64,000 nucleotides of DNA from Halarcobacter ebronensis (GTDB lineage: Bacteria > Campylobacterota > Campylobacteria > Campylobacterales > Arcobacteraceae): positions 1,488,001 to 1,552,000 of the forward strand of contig NZ_CP053836.1 in the NCBI RefSeq assembly GCF_013201825.1, in the 5' to 3' direction. Shown here piece by piece: positions 50,895 to 59,740 of this stretch. Position numbers and translations under genes: made by a program. Numbering within the stretch: position 1 is the stretch's first letter; every line of letters starts with the position of its first letter. The notes below the pieces were generated by a model. It did not search any database. It was given only the letters and a program-made list of their open reading frames with translations, and was not told the origin of the DNA.

Positions 50895-52261
50895 TATATT
50901 GTCTTACTAAATCTTCTTTTATTTTCAGGAACTTTTTTCAAATAAGCATCAAATGGCATACAAATATTTCTAATCAACATTGTTCCAGTTGCTGATACTT
51001 CAATCTTATCATCTTTAATTGATACTAAATCTGCTTCAATAAACTCATTTAACATCTCTAAATCTTCTTTAAAATAGTCATAAAAATTGATATTAAATTT
51101 CTCTTCTACTCTTTTTATGTTTAGACTAAAATTACTCATAAGTTCCATAATAACATATTGTCTTAGTATATCATCTTGGCTTAATCTATACCCTTTAAAA
51201 GTAGGAAGTTTCCCACTATCTAATGCATTTTCATACTCTTTTAAATCTTTATAATTTTGTGCATAATAGTCAACACCATTTCCAATAGATGTTACACCAA
51301 TACCTATTAAATCAGCTCCACCTTTTGTAGTATATCCTTGGAAGTTTCTATGAAGTTCACCTTTTTCTATAGCTTTAAATAGCTCATCTTCAGGTTTAGC
51401 AAAGTGGTCCATTCCAACCATTTTATAACCATTTGAAGTAAAAAAATCAATAGTATCTTTTAATATTTCCAATTTTTCTGTTGGAGGAGCAAAAGTTGAT
51501 TCATCAAATTTTCTCATTGTTTTCATAAGCCAAGGAACATGCGCATAGTTAAATACAGCTAATCTATCTGGATTTAGCTTTATTATTTGCTCTATTGTTT
51601 CATGAAATGTTTTTCTATTTTGGTGAGGCAAACCATAAATTAAATCAATGTTAATTGAGTGAATTCCAGCATCTCTTGCTATATTCATTACATTTTGAGT
51701 TGTCTCATAGGGTTGAATTCTATGAATTGTTTTCTGAACCTCTTCATTTAAATCTTGTACACCAAAGCTAAGTCTATTACATCCACCCCATTTAAGTGCA
51801 TCCATATGCTCTTTTGTAAAATATCTTGGATCTACTTCACAAGAGATTTCAGCATCACTACTAAAATTAGGGAAGGTCTCTTTTAATAAAGAGATTACCT
51901 CTTTTAATTGCTCTGGAGAGAAATAAGTTGGAGTTCCTCCTCCAAAGTGCATTTGAGTTACTACTCTTTTTGTATTTAATACATTTTTTAAAAGTGATAA
52001 TTCTTTTTTTAGATACTCAATATATCTAACTTTTTTATCCTCTTTTGATGTAAAGATAACATTACATCCACAAAAATAACAGGCGCTTCTACAGAAAGGT
52101 AGATGAATATATAAAGATAAATTCCTGTCATCACTTTGATTTTTGTAATACTCTTTTAAATCTTCTTGAGTAAACTCTTCACTAAACTCAGGTGCTGTTG
52201 GATATGAAGTATATCTAGGCCCTGGTTTTGAATATTTTTCAAACTTTTTAAAATCAATCAT
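50894..52261 (-). CDS. hemN: Oxygen-independent coproporphyrinogen III oxidase
   Basis: A 455-residue radical SAM enzyme of heme synthesis that decarboxylates coproporphyrinogen without oxygen. The CxxxCxxC cluster with the HemN-type extra cysteine is at C57, C61, C64 and C66. PGPRYTSYPTAPEF (about 13-26) and HFGGGTPTY near 105 are diagnostic, and the HemN C-terminal domain is present. Coupled to the Fe-S oxidoreductase gene downstream; argF lies 12 nt upstream. Confidence 0.95.
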   Translation of the reverse strand: MIDFKKFEKYSKPGPRYTSYPTAPEFSEEFTQEDLKEYYKNQSDDRNLSLYIHLPFCRSACYFCGCNVIFTSKEDKKVRYIEYLKKELSLLKNVLNTKRVVTQMHFGGGTPTYFSPEQLKEVISLLKETFPNFSSDAEISCEVDPRYFTKEHMDALKWGGCNRLSFGVQDLNEEVQKTIHRIQPYETTQNVMNIARDAGIHSINIDLIYGLPHQNRKTFHETIEQIIKLNPDRLAVFNYAHVPWLMKTMRKFDESTFAPPTEKLEILKDTIDFFTSNGYKMVGMDHFAKPEDELFKAIEKGELHRNFQGYTTKGGADLIGIGVTSIGNGVDYYAQNYKDLKEYENALDSGKLPTFKGYRLSQDDILRQYVIMELMSNFSLNIKRVEEKFNINFYDYFKEDLEMLNEFIEADLVSIKDDKIEVSATGTMLIRNICMPFDAYLKKVPENKRRFSKTI

Positions 52262-52273
52262 AATAAAAAACTC

Positions 52274-53200
52274 TTACTTTTTGTTTTGTCTATCTAACCA
52301 AACCATTACACCTTTTTGTGCATGTAGTCTATTCTCAGCCTCTTCAAAAATAAGGCTTTGAGGGCTTTCAATTACACCTTCACTAACTTCATAACCTCTA
52401 TAAGCAGGAAGGCAGTGTAAGAATATTGCATTTGGTGCACCAAGTTTCATCATTGCTTCATCTACAATATAGCCATCAAAATCTTTAATTCTCTTCTCTT
52501 TCTCATTCTCTTGTCCCATTGATACCCAAGTGTCGGTTGTAATAACTGTTGCACCTTTAACAGCCTCTTTAGGATCATTTGTAATAATAATTTTAGCTCC
52601 TGATTCTTTTGAAAACTCTTGTGCATCTTTTAGAATTTGTGCATCAACTTCATAACCTTTTGGTGTTGCAACTCTAAGTTCAAAACCAAGCTTTGAAGCT
52701 AACATTAACCATGAATGAGTCATATTATTACCATCTCCAACATAAGCAACAACAAGATTTTTATCTAAACCAGCCTCTTGAATTGTAAGATAATCAGCCA
52801 TTAGTTGTACAGGGTGATACTCATTTGTTAAACCATTTATAACTGGAACTTTAGAGTATTTTGCAAACTCTTCAATTTTTGATTGTTCAAATGTTCTAAT
52901 CATAACCATATCTACCATTCTAGATATAACTCTAGCTGTGTCACTCATTGGTTCACCACGACCTAATTGAATATCATTTGATGATAGAAATAGTCCAATA
53001 CCACCAAGTTGATAGATACCTGTTTCAAAACTAACTCTTGTTCTTGTACTACTTTTTTCAAATATCATACCTAAGGTATATCTTGGTAAATAGTCTTTAT
53101 AAACTCTATTTTTAGTCTCTGTTTTAATTTTTGCTGCAAGTTCTAAAATTTCTAAGATTTCACTTTTTGTATAGTCTCTTAATGTTAAAAAATGTCTCAT
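52274..53200 (-). CDS. argF: Ornithine carbamoyltransferase
   Basis: A 308-residue enzyme making citrulline from ornithine and carbamoyl phosphate. The carbamoyl-phosphate loop SSTRTR is at residues 50-55, [11 protein letters not shown] near 127, and the catalytic HCLPAYRG near 265. It feeds ArgG. It begins a run with hemN, the Fe-S gene and lgt on the minus strand and has an AAAGG ribosome site. Confidence 0.95.
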   Translation of the reverse strand: MRHFLTLRDYTKSEILEILELAAKIKTETKNRVYKDYLPRYTLGMIFEKSSTRTRVSFETGIYQLGGIGLFLSSNDIQLGRGEPMSDTARVISRMVDMVMIRTFEQSKIEEFAKYSKVPVINGLTNEYHPVQLMADYLTIQEAGLDKNLVVAYVGDGNNMTHSWLMLASKLGFELRVATPKGYEVDAQILKDAQEFSKESGAKIIITNDPKEAVKGATVITTDTWVSMGQENEKEKRIKDFDGYIVDEAMMKLGAPNAIFLHCLPAYRGYEVSEGVIESPQSLIFEEAENRLHAQKGVMVWLDRQNKK

Positions 53201-53321
53201 GATTTAACCTTTCATTTAAAAAAAGAATCAATTTTAACCAAAAATGATTTACTCTTAACTTAAATTCAAAAATCCAAACAAAATAAAAGATAAAAAATTA
53301 TTAATTTTTTTCTAGAGCCCA

Positions 53322-53327
53322 TATAAT
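53322..53327 (+). promoter_or_regulatory. -10 box for nrdD
   Basis: TATAAT about 76 nt before the nrdD ATG in the 202-nt gap shared with argF. No clear FNR box or NrdR box could be identified by eye in this gap. Confidence 0.4.
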
Positions 53328-53402
53328 GACATTAGTGTGACAGATTATATTATTATTTTTTAAGAGAAATATCCCTATGATTGCCTTGACAAAGGATAAA
53401 AA

Positions 53403-55517
53403 ATGATTGAAAATATACTCAAGCGTGACGGTAAATATGAGAAATTTCAGGACTTTAAAATAAAAGATGCCATAAAAAAGGCTTTTAGCAGTGTTCATGT
53501 AACATATGATGCTGTTATTTATTTAAATGTCCTCGAAGAGTTAAGTAAAAAGAGAGTAGTTGCAGTTGAAGATATTCAAGATTCTATTGAACAAGAGCTT
53601 TTTAAAGCAAGATATTATGATGTAATGAAATCTTTTATGCTATACAGGCACATGCATAAAATGCAAAGGGAACATCTTTTAGGTTTAAATGAAGATACAA
53701 CTTATGTAAATTCAACTCAAACTATAGAAGAGTATATAAATGGTACAGATTGGAGAATAAATGCAAACTCAAATACAGGTTATTCTCATGCTGGACTTAT
53801 AAATAACAGTGCTGGAAAAATTATTGCAAATTATTGGTTAGATAAAATTTATTCAAAAGAGGAAGGTTATGCCCATAGAAATGCAGATTATCACATTCAT
53901 GATTTAGATTGTTTAAGTGGTTATTGTGCAGGATGGAGTTTAAGAGTTTTACTTGATGAAGGGTTTAACGGAGTGAGAGGAAGAGTTGAGAGTAGAGCTC
54001 CAAATCACTTTAGAGAAGCTTTAGGTCAAATGGCAAATTTTTTAGGTATTTTACAAAGTGAATGGGCTGGAGCTCAAGCTTTTTCATCATTTGACACCTA
54101 TTTGGCTCCTTATGTTTTTAAAGACAAACTATCATTTAAAGAGATTAAAAAAGCTATTAGAAGTTTTGTCTATAACTTAAATGTTCCTGCACGTTGGGGA
54201 CAAAGTCCTTTTACAAATATTACTATAGATTGGACAGTTCCAGAGGATTTAAAAGGACAAATACCAACAAGAAATCAAGAACACATTTTTAAAAATATTG
54301 AAGACAAACAATTATTAGAAAAAGCCGTAGAGAGAGGGTATAGCTCTTTAGTTGATATGACATATAAAGCTTTTCAAAAAGAGATGAATTTAATCAACAA
54401 AGCCTATTATGAAGTAATGACAGAAGGAGATCAAACAGGACAACCTTTTACTTTTCCTATCCCAACGGTTAATATAACTGAAGATTTTGATTGGTATGGA
54501 GAAAATACAGATTTACTTTTTGAAAATACAGCAAAGATTGGTTCTTCATATTTTCAAAACTTTATTGGAAGTCAATATGTAAAAGATGAAAATGGAAAAC
54601 TTATACCAAATGAACGTGCATATAAACCAGGTCATGTAAGATCAATGTGTTGTAGATTGCAACTTGACTTAAGAGAACTTCTCAAAAGAGGAGGGGGACT
54701 TTTTGGTAGTGCTGAGATGACAGGAAGTGTTGGTGTTGTTACAATAAATATGGCAAGATTAGGATATTTGTACAAAGGTAATAAAGAGGCTCTTTTTAAT
54801 AGACTTGAAGAGTTGATGGATTTAGCAAAATCAACTTTAGAGAAAAAAAGAGTTTTTATAAATGATTTATATGAAAGAGGACTATTCCCATACACAAAAA
54901 GATACCTTCCAAGTTTCAATAATCACTTTTCAACAATTGGTGTAAATGGAATAAATGAGATGCTTATTAATTTTAGTGAAAAAGAATACAATATTTCTAA
55001 ACCAATTGGTATTTCATTTGCAAATGAGATATTAGATTTTATGAAACAAAAAATGGTTTCTTATCAAGAAGAGACAGGAAATTTATATAATCTTGAAGCA
55101 ACGCCAGCAGAGGGAACCACATATAGATTTGCGAAGGAGGATAAAAAAAGATACAACGATATTTACCAAGCAGGTTTTGGAGAAAATATATTCTATACAA
55201 ACTCTACCCAACTACCAGTTGATTTTACAGATGATATTTTTGAAGCATTAGATTTACAAGATGGTTTACAAGGTAAATATACAGGTGGTACAGTACTTCA
55301 CTTATATATGAGAGAGAGAATAAGCTCAACAGAAGCTTGTAGAAAGCTAATTAGAAATGTTATTTCAAATTATACTCTACCATATATAACAATTTCACCA
55401 GTTTTTTCTGTGTGTCCAAAACATGGATATATTAGCGGTGAATATGAATATTGTCCAATATGTGATGAAGAAATTTTAGAAGAGGAGTTAAAAAACAATG
55501 AAAAGCTTAGAGCCTAA
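53403..55517 (+). CDS. nrdD: Anaerobic ribonucleoside-triphosphate reductase, large part lacking the glycyl-radical tail
   Basis: A 704-residue class III reductase. An ATP-cone regulatory domain covers about residues 3-92, followed by the ten-stranded barrel with active-site regions DCLSGYCAGWSL near 178 and SMCCRLQLD near 413. The zinc-finger region (CPKHGYISGEYEYCPIC) is near 670-686. In other NrdD proteins the finger is followed by the R-x2-G-Y radical site; here the ORF ends about 18 residues after the last cysteine with no such motif. The motif lies on the overlapping 52-residue ORF that follows. The encoded enzyme therefore appears to be split. Confidence 0.93.
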   Translation: MIENILKRDGKYEKFQDFKIKDAIKKAFSSVHVTYDAVIYLNVLEELSKKRVVAVEDIQDSIEQELFKARYYDVMKSFMLYRHMHKMQREHLLGLNEDTTYVNSTQTIEEYINGTDWRINANSNTGYSHAGLINNSAGKIIANYWLDKIYSKEEGYAHRNADYHIHDLDCLSGYCAGWSLRVLLDEGFNGVRGRVESRAPNHFREALGQMANFLGILQSEWAGAQAFSSFDTYLAPYVFKDKLSFKEIKKAIRSFVYNLNVPARWGQSPFTNITIDWTVPEDLKGQIPTRNQEHIFKNIEDKQLLEKAVERGYSSLVDMTYKAFQKEMNLINKAYYEVMTEGDQTGQPFTFPIPTVNITEDFDWYGENTDLLFENTAKIGSSYFQNFIGSQYVKDENGKLIPNERAYKPGHVRSMCCRLQLDLRELLKRGGGLFGSAEMTGSVGVVTINMARLGYLYKGNKEALFNRLEELMDLAKSTLEKKRVFINDLYERGLFPYTKRYLPSFNNHFSTIGVNGINEMLINFSEKEYNISKPIGISFANEILDFMKQKMVSYQEETGNLYNLEATPAEGTTYRFAKEDKKRYNDIYQAGFGENIFYTNSTQLPVDFTDDIFEALDLQDGLQGKYTGGTVLHLYMRERISSTEACRKLIRNVISNYTLPYITISPVFSVCPKHGYISGEYEYCPICDEEILEEELKNNEKLRA

Positions 55518-55656
55518 TAAATTGAAAGATAAGAGAACAAAGTGTATAGTTTACACTAGAGTTATGGGATACCACAGACCAGTTGAGAGTTTCAACATAG
55601 GTAAGAAGGGTGAGCATAGACAAAGGGTAAAATTTATTGAAAAAGATTATCTATAA
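55498..55656 (+). CDS. Separate glycyl-radical segment of NrdD (52 aa)
   Basis: A 52-residue ORF whose YTRVMGYHRPVESFNIGKK segment (residues 19-37) matches the C-terminal radical-bearing tail of class III reductases; G24 in RVMGY is the expected radical glycine. It overlaps the nrdD end by 20 nt in the +1 frame. It has its own AGAGGAG ribosome site (55481-55487) 10 nt before the ATG. It overlaps the nrdG start by 20 nt. An in-frame stop at 55489-55491 blocks any longer upstream reading. It could act as a detachable radical subunit, by analogy with the PFL spare part YfiD/GrcA, or reflect a frameshift. Confidence 0.85.
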   Translation: MKSLEPNKLKDKRTKCIVYTRVMGYHRPVESFNIGKKGEHRQRVKFIEKDYL

Positions 55657-56314
55657 TATTACGCCTTTTACAACTGTTGATTATAAAGATCATCTATCTT
55701 GTATTGCATGGTTTGTATCATGCAATATGAGATGTAAATACTGTTATAACTCTCAAATTGTCAACGCAAAAAGTGGAAACTACACACCTTTGGATTTAAT
55801 TGCCTTTTTAAAAAAGAGAATAGGGCTTTTAGATGCGGTTGTATTAAGTGGAGGTGAAGCAACAAATCACAATCTTCTTAATTTATGCAGAGTAGTTAAA
55901 AAACTTGGATATAAAATAAAACTAGATACAAATGGTCTTAAACCAGATGTTATTAATGAGCTTATACAAAATCAACTAATAGATTTTATTGCCTTAGATT
56001 ACAAAGCTCCACAAAATAAATTTACAAATATAACTAAAATCAATTCAAATAAAAAATTTACAGAGACTTTGGATATGTTAATAAAAGATGATTTCCCTTT
56101 TGAAGTTAGAACAACAGTACATCCAAACCTAATTGATGAAGAGGATATAAACTCTATTATTTTAGATTTGGAACAAAGAGAGTATAAAGGTACTTACTAT
56201 TTACAAAACTACCTTCATACCCAAGAGAATCTTGGAAATATGCAAGAGCCAAACAAAATATTAAATAAAACTCTTTTGAATAGCTCTTTAAAAATAGAGT
56301 ATAGAAATTACTAA
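55637..56314 (+). CDS. nrdG: Anaerobic ribonucleotide reductase activase (radical SAM)
   Basis: A 225-residue radical SAM activating enzyme that generates the glycyl radical on NrdD. The CxxxCxxC cluster is at C29, C33 and C36, and the SAM-binding GGE motif is in VVLSGGEAT near 73. Start is TTG at 55637 with AAAGGG nine nt upstream, inside the end of the 52-residue radical-segment gene. It is longer than E. coli NrdG (154) and resembles the NrdG2-type activases of about 230 residues. It ends 5 nt from the convergent NapC-like gene. Confidence 0.9.
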   Translation: MKKIIYNITPFTTVDYKDHLSCIAWFVSCNMRCKYCYNSQIVNAKSGNYTPLDLIAFLKKRIGLLDAVVLSGGEATNHNLLNLCRVVKKLGYKIKLDTNGLKPDVINELIQNQLIDFIALDYKAPQNKFTNITKINSNKKFTETLDMLIKDDFPFEVRTTVHPNLIDEEDINSIILDLEQREYKGTYYLQNYLHTQENLGNMQEPNKILNKTLLNSSLKIEYRNY

Positions 56315-56331
56315 AACTACTATTTAGTTTT
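56313..56331. terminator. Hairpin between nrdG and the fcc operon
   Basis: A 7-bp stem, AAAACTA (56313-56319) with TAGTTTT (56325-56331), loop CTATT, flanked by T-rich sequence on the plus strand. It spans the nrdG stop and the stop of the convergent cytochrome gene, so it probably serves both. Confidence 0.5.
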
Positions 56332-56949
56332 TATTCCATACTCTTTATACTCATTTAACAACTCCTCTTTTTTGTTTTCCATTTTTTCTTTATAAATAGA
56401 GTGCTCAGGATTGTAATAATTTAAATAGTTTCTTAACCCAGTATGTCCAACCTCAAAATGACAGAAGGCACATTTAACTTCTTGTTCAGTTCCTTTTAAT
56501 TTATTATAGTGATTATGCATTTTTTGAGCTTTAGTAGATAAAGTTGCCAATTTTTTATCAAAAATATTACCATGACAATTTAAACATCCTTCATCATAAA
56601 CAAAAGATTCTCTACTCTCTCTCATTTTTTGCCAATCAATTCCATCTACATTTCCAAAAAAATGTATTCCAAGCTCTTTTACTCCTGTAGTTGCTTTTGT
56701 ATAAATATAGTTTACCAAACTATCATGGGGAAGGTGACAGTCAACACATCTTGCACTTGCACCAATTTTACTTTTACCTCCATGGGGATCATTTTTATAT
56801 GCAATAACCATTGGATCCATTTCATGACACAAAACACAAAAGTTTTCGCTACTTGTTTTGTGTATACCATAATATACTCCATATGAGAAAAAAATACCTA
56901 TAAAGAGACCTACAACTAAAAGTATTAATATAAAAAATATTTGTTTCAT
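56320..56949 (-). CDS. NapC/NirT-type tetraheme quinol dehydrogenase (FccC-like)
   Basis: A 209-residue membrane-anchored c-type cytochrome. One N-terminal helix (about 4-27) anchors it. Heme sites are CVLCH (38-42), CVDCH (68-72), CLNCH (122-126) and CAFCH (160-164). It should oxidise menaquinol and pass electrons to the periplasmic tetraheme protein encoded upstream. I choose the ATG at 56949 (AAGGA six nt upstream, ATGA overlap with the preceding gene) over an in-frame ATG 18 nt earlier. The gene set resembles Wolinella fccABC. Confidence 0.9.
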   Translation of the reverse strand: MKQIFFILILLVVGLFIGIFFSYGVYYGIHKTSSENFCVLCHEMDPMVIAYKNDPHGGKSKIGASARCVDCHLPHDSLVNYIYTKATTGVKELGIHFFGNVDGIDWQKMRESRESFVYDEGCLNCHGNIFDKKLATLSTKAQKMHNHYNKLKGTEQEVKCAFCHFEVGHTGLRNYLNYYNPEHSIYKEKMENKKEELLNEYKEYGIKTK

Positions 56950-57386
56950 GGTGTATCCTTCATCCAAATATTATTTTTAATCTCTTTTAAATGACACTCT
57001 GAACACATGTTAACAGAAGGTTTATGTTCCCTATGACACTCATCACAATATAAATTTGGACCATCATGAACTGAATTATGTGGATTTGCTTTTAATGTAT
57101 CCATAAATTCTAATCTTTTTGCTAAATAAATTTTTGATTTATGACAAAAAAGACATTTATCTTCATCAACAGCTTCAAAATTTTCAGGATTGACTCCTTG
57201 CCCTACATGACAAAAAATACAGTCTAAAGATAACTTATTATGAGAGTGTTTTAGAGGATATTTTTTCTTTATTTCAGGTGTAATTTTTATGGAAGAGGAG
57301 AGAGCATTGCTCTCCTCTTTTTGTGAATTTGCATAGATTAATGATATAAGAGAGATAAAGTATATAAGGATTAATACTTTTTTCAT
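56946..57386 (-). CDS. Periplasmic tetraheme cytochrome c (FccB-like)
   Basis: A 146-residue exported cytochrome. Signal peptide covers about residues 1-20. Four heme motifs are seen: CIFCH (56-60), CLFCH (78-82), CDECH (114-118) and CSECH (128-132). Size and spacing match the separate cytochrome subunit of Shewanella-type flavocytochrome c. It connects the quinol dehydrogenase to the flavoprotein. It lies 3 nt after the flavoprotein gene and overlaps the next by 4 nt. Confidence 0.9.
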   Translation of the reverse strand: MKKVLILIYFISLISLIYANSQKEESNALSSSIKITPEIKKKYPLKHSHNKLSLDCIFCHVGQGVNPENFEAVDEDKCLFCHKSKIYLAKRLEFMDTLKANPHNSVHDGPNLYCDECHREHKPSVNMCSECHLKEIKNNIWMKDTP

Positions 57387-57389
57387 AAT

Positions 57390-58922
57390 TTATATATTTT
57401 CTCCTGCAACCATACCAAATACAAGACAATCAGGAATTGAACAACTTCCTAATCTACTTGCACCGTGTGTTCCACCTGTTATCTCTCCTGCTGCATATAG
57501 ACCTGGAATAGGTGCTTTTGTATAAGATGAGATAACTTGTGCTTTAGTATTGATTTTCAAACCACCCATTGTATGGTGAAGTTTTGGAACTCCTTTTGTT
57601 CCATAAAATGGAGCTTTAGCAATCAAAACACCATCTGTTTTATCAACTGGTTTACCAAAATCTGGATCTTGACCAGCTTTTACGTAGTCATTATATTTAC
57701 CAATTGTTTGTTTTAATTCTGCTACTGGAATACCATAAGCAGCTGCTAATTCATCAATTGAATTATATTTTTTGACAACTCCAGCTTTTAAAGCTTTTTC
57801 TGCAATATCTGGAATAATTTTATCTACTGCAACTTGGTCACAAATATTAATTGGATAGTTTTTGTTGTCATTTACAAGTTTAAACATTGCTGTTGCTCTT
57901 GTTCTTCTATCTGCTAATTCATTCATATATCTTTTTCCAGTTTTTGCATTTACTGAAATACCATATCTAAATGAAGCATTAATATTAAAGTTTGAAGCAG
58001 CTCCAAAACCTTTCTCATCTGGACAAGCCCAAGGTCCAAACTGAATCCAAGATACATGAACAGGAACAGCTCCAAGTTCAAATGCTTTTAAAAGAACACC
58101 TGCTGTTGCTCCTGGTTGATTTGTTGAGTCAGCATCTGCAGGAATTTTTGGATCTTGTTGAGTTCTGTAAAAAGTGTCACAACTAAATCCCCCACTAGCT
58201 AGGATAACCCCTTTTTTAGCTTTGAAATATTTTTTAGTACCACTTTTGTTTTCAAAGTCATCATCTTTCAATTTTGAATCAAATTTGTATTTTTCTCTAG
58301 CAGTTATACCAATAACTCTATCACCTTCTAGAATAAAATCGTCAAATTTTGTTCTTCTTTTTACTGTAACATTAGGTAGTTTTTCAATATAGTCAAACAT
58401 TGGTAAAACAATTCCTGACCCACTACCATTTGCTGCTAAATAAGTTCTTGGTACAGAGTGCCCACCAAGGTGTGATAATTTGTCATAAAATTTTGCACCA
58501 CATTCTTCTACAAGTTTTAAGGCATCATTTCCTCTTTTACCTATTACTTTTAATAGATCTGGATGATTAATATATCTTCCAGCTTTCATACTATCTTCCA
58601 TATACAAATCAATTGAATCTTGAACTCCTTCAACTTTTTGTTTTGGACTATTTACTACAGCTAAAAGACCTCCATTTATAACAGAGTTTCCTCCAATTCT
58701 TCCCATTTTTTCAACGAGAAGAACCTTGTCTCCTTTTTTGGCAGCTGTAATTCCTGCAGAGAGAGCAGCATACCCTGAACCAATTATAACTACATCATAT
58801 TCTTCATCATATTTGACTTTTTTAGAGTCAATTGCTGAAGCATTTACATTATTTCCAAGAGCCAACATTCCAGCTCCAACTGCGCCTAATTTAAAAAAAT
58901 TACGTCTTGTTATTTTTGCCAT
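57390..58922 (-). CDS. Tat-exported flavocytochrome c flavoprotein subunit (FccA-like reductase)
   Basis: A 510-residue FAD protein of the fumarate/urocanate/methacrylate reductase family. The Tat signal TRRNFFKLG is at residues 5-13, and the FAD loop VIIGSGYAA at about 45-53. Active-site segments seen: NELADRR near 333 (catalytic Arg), HHTMGG near 448, and HGASRLG near 485. The region aligned with the fumarate-binding IQxHPT of FccA reads WIQFGPW near 293, so that histidine is missing. The substrate is probably an unsaturated acid other than fumarate. Start is the ATG at 58922 (AAGGAGA upstream); an in-frame ATG ten codons earlier would spoil the Tat signal. Confidence 0.88.
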   Translation of the reverse strand: MAKITRRNFFKLGAVGAGMLALGNNVNASAIDSKKVKYDEEYDVVIIGSGYAALSAGITAAKKGDKVLLVEKMGRIGGNSVINGGLLAVVNSPKQKVEGVQDSIDLYMEDSMKAGRYINHPDLLKVIGKRGNDALKLVEECGAKFYDKLSHLGGHSVPRTYLAANGSGSGIVLPMFDYIEKLPNVTVKRRTKFDDFILEGDRVIGITAREKYKFDSKLKDDDFENKSGTKKYFKAKKGVILASGGFSCDTFYRTQQDPKIPADADSTNQPGATAGVLLKAFELGAVPVHVSWIQFGPWACPDEKGFGAASNFNINASFRYGISVNAKTGKRYMNELADRRTRATAMFKLVNDNKNYPINICDQVAVDKIIPDIAEKALKAGVVKKYNSIDELAAAYGIPVAELKQTIGKYNDYVKAGQDPDFGKPVDKTDGVLIAKAPFYGTKGVPKLHHTMGGLKINTKAQVISSYTKAPIPGLYAAGEITGGTHGASRLGSCSIPDCLVFGMVAGENI

Positions 58923-59047
58923 AATAATTCTCTCCTTAAAATTAAATTTCAAATTAATATTAATATAAAAAAATAACTAAAAAGTAATCTTTGGATAGAC
59001 TAAAAGATAAATAGGAATTTTTTGATAAATAAGGAGGATGAAATATC

Positions 59048-59740
59048 TTAGTTAGAAGATTTTATTCTATATCCACAACCTGAGATATTTTCAATAATGT
59101 CGCAATATGTTTTATGCCTAATCTCTTTAATTCTCATTCTTAATGCTTCAATACTCATACTTTTTTCTTGCCATACATAACACTCAATTGATGAGTATGA
59201 AACAATATTATTAAGGTTTGAAATTAATAGATGTAAGATATCTTTTTCTGTTTTTGTAAGTAAAATCTCTTTGTTTTTTGAATTAGTTAAGACTCTTTTG
59301 TATTTGTCATAAGTAAACCCATTTTTTAAAGCTACTTGTGAGTTATTAACATCTTTTGTTGCCATTAATATCTCAATTTGAAGCTCTTCAATATTTATTG
59401 GTTTTCGTAAATAAGTATAAACTCTTTGGTTTAGACTTCCTAAAATATTTCTACTATTATCATATGAAGTAATTGTTATAACAGGTGTGTGTGGAGAGAT
59501 TTCATGTATTAATTGAATCATCTCCAAACCATCTAATTCAGGAAGATTTATATCAGTAACTACAATATCATAAGAGTTCTTTTTAAAGTATTCAAATCCT
59601 GATAATCCATCATATACCGTGTCAACTCTTTTACAATACATTTCCAAAGATTGTTTTAATGCATATGCAGTAATATCATCGTCTTCAACAATAAGTACAC
59701 GAATCTTTGAAAGTTTTTTTAGTACACTTTTATCAATCAT
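59048..59740 (-). CDS. OmpR-type response regulator upstream of the fcc genes
   Basis: About 230 residues. Receiver domain at about 10-125 (EDDDI, VVTDINLPE, LRKP), then a winged helix at about 140-228 ending in CGYRIK. The start chosen is the ATG at 59740, which overlaps the stop of the kinase gene; an in-frame ATG at 59767 is possible. It lies directly upstream of the flavoprotein gene on the same strand, so it is the likely activator of the reductase operon. Confidence 0.88.
   Translation of the reverse strand: MIDKSVLKKLSKIRVLIVEDDDITAYALKQSLEMYCKRVDTVYDGLSGFEYFKKNSYDIVVTDINLPELDGLEMIQLIHEISPHTPVITITSYDNSRNILGSLNQRVYTYLRKPINIEELQIEILMATKDVNNSQVALKNGFTYDKYKRVLTNSKNKEILLTKTEKDILHLLISNLNNIVSYSSIECYVWQEKSMSIEALRMRIKEIRHKTYCDIIENISGCGYRIKSSN

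Noticed and set aside
53301-53498. 65-residue minus-strand ORF across the nrdD start
   Set aside because: It overlaps the nrdD ATP-cone coding region on the opposite strand and has no supporting features.
54632-54919. 95-residue minus-strand ORF inside nrdD
   Set aside because: It lies entirely within conserved nrdD coding sequence on the other strand and is a codon-bias shadow.
55485-55517. A AAA AAC heptamer at the end of nrdD as a programmed -1 frameshift site joining the radical segment
   Set aside because: The heptamer is in the right phase for -1 slippage, but the 52-residue ORF is in the +1 frame. A -1 shift meets a TGA within three codons. The separate ribosome site and ATG explain translation better.
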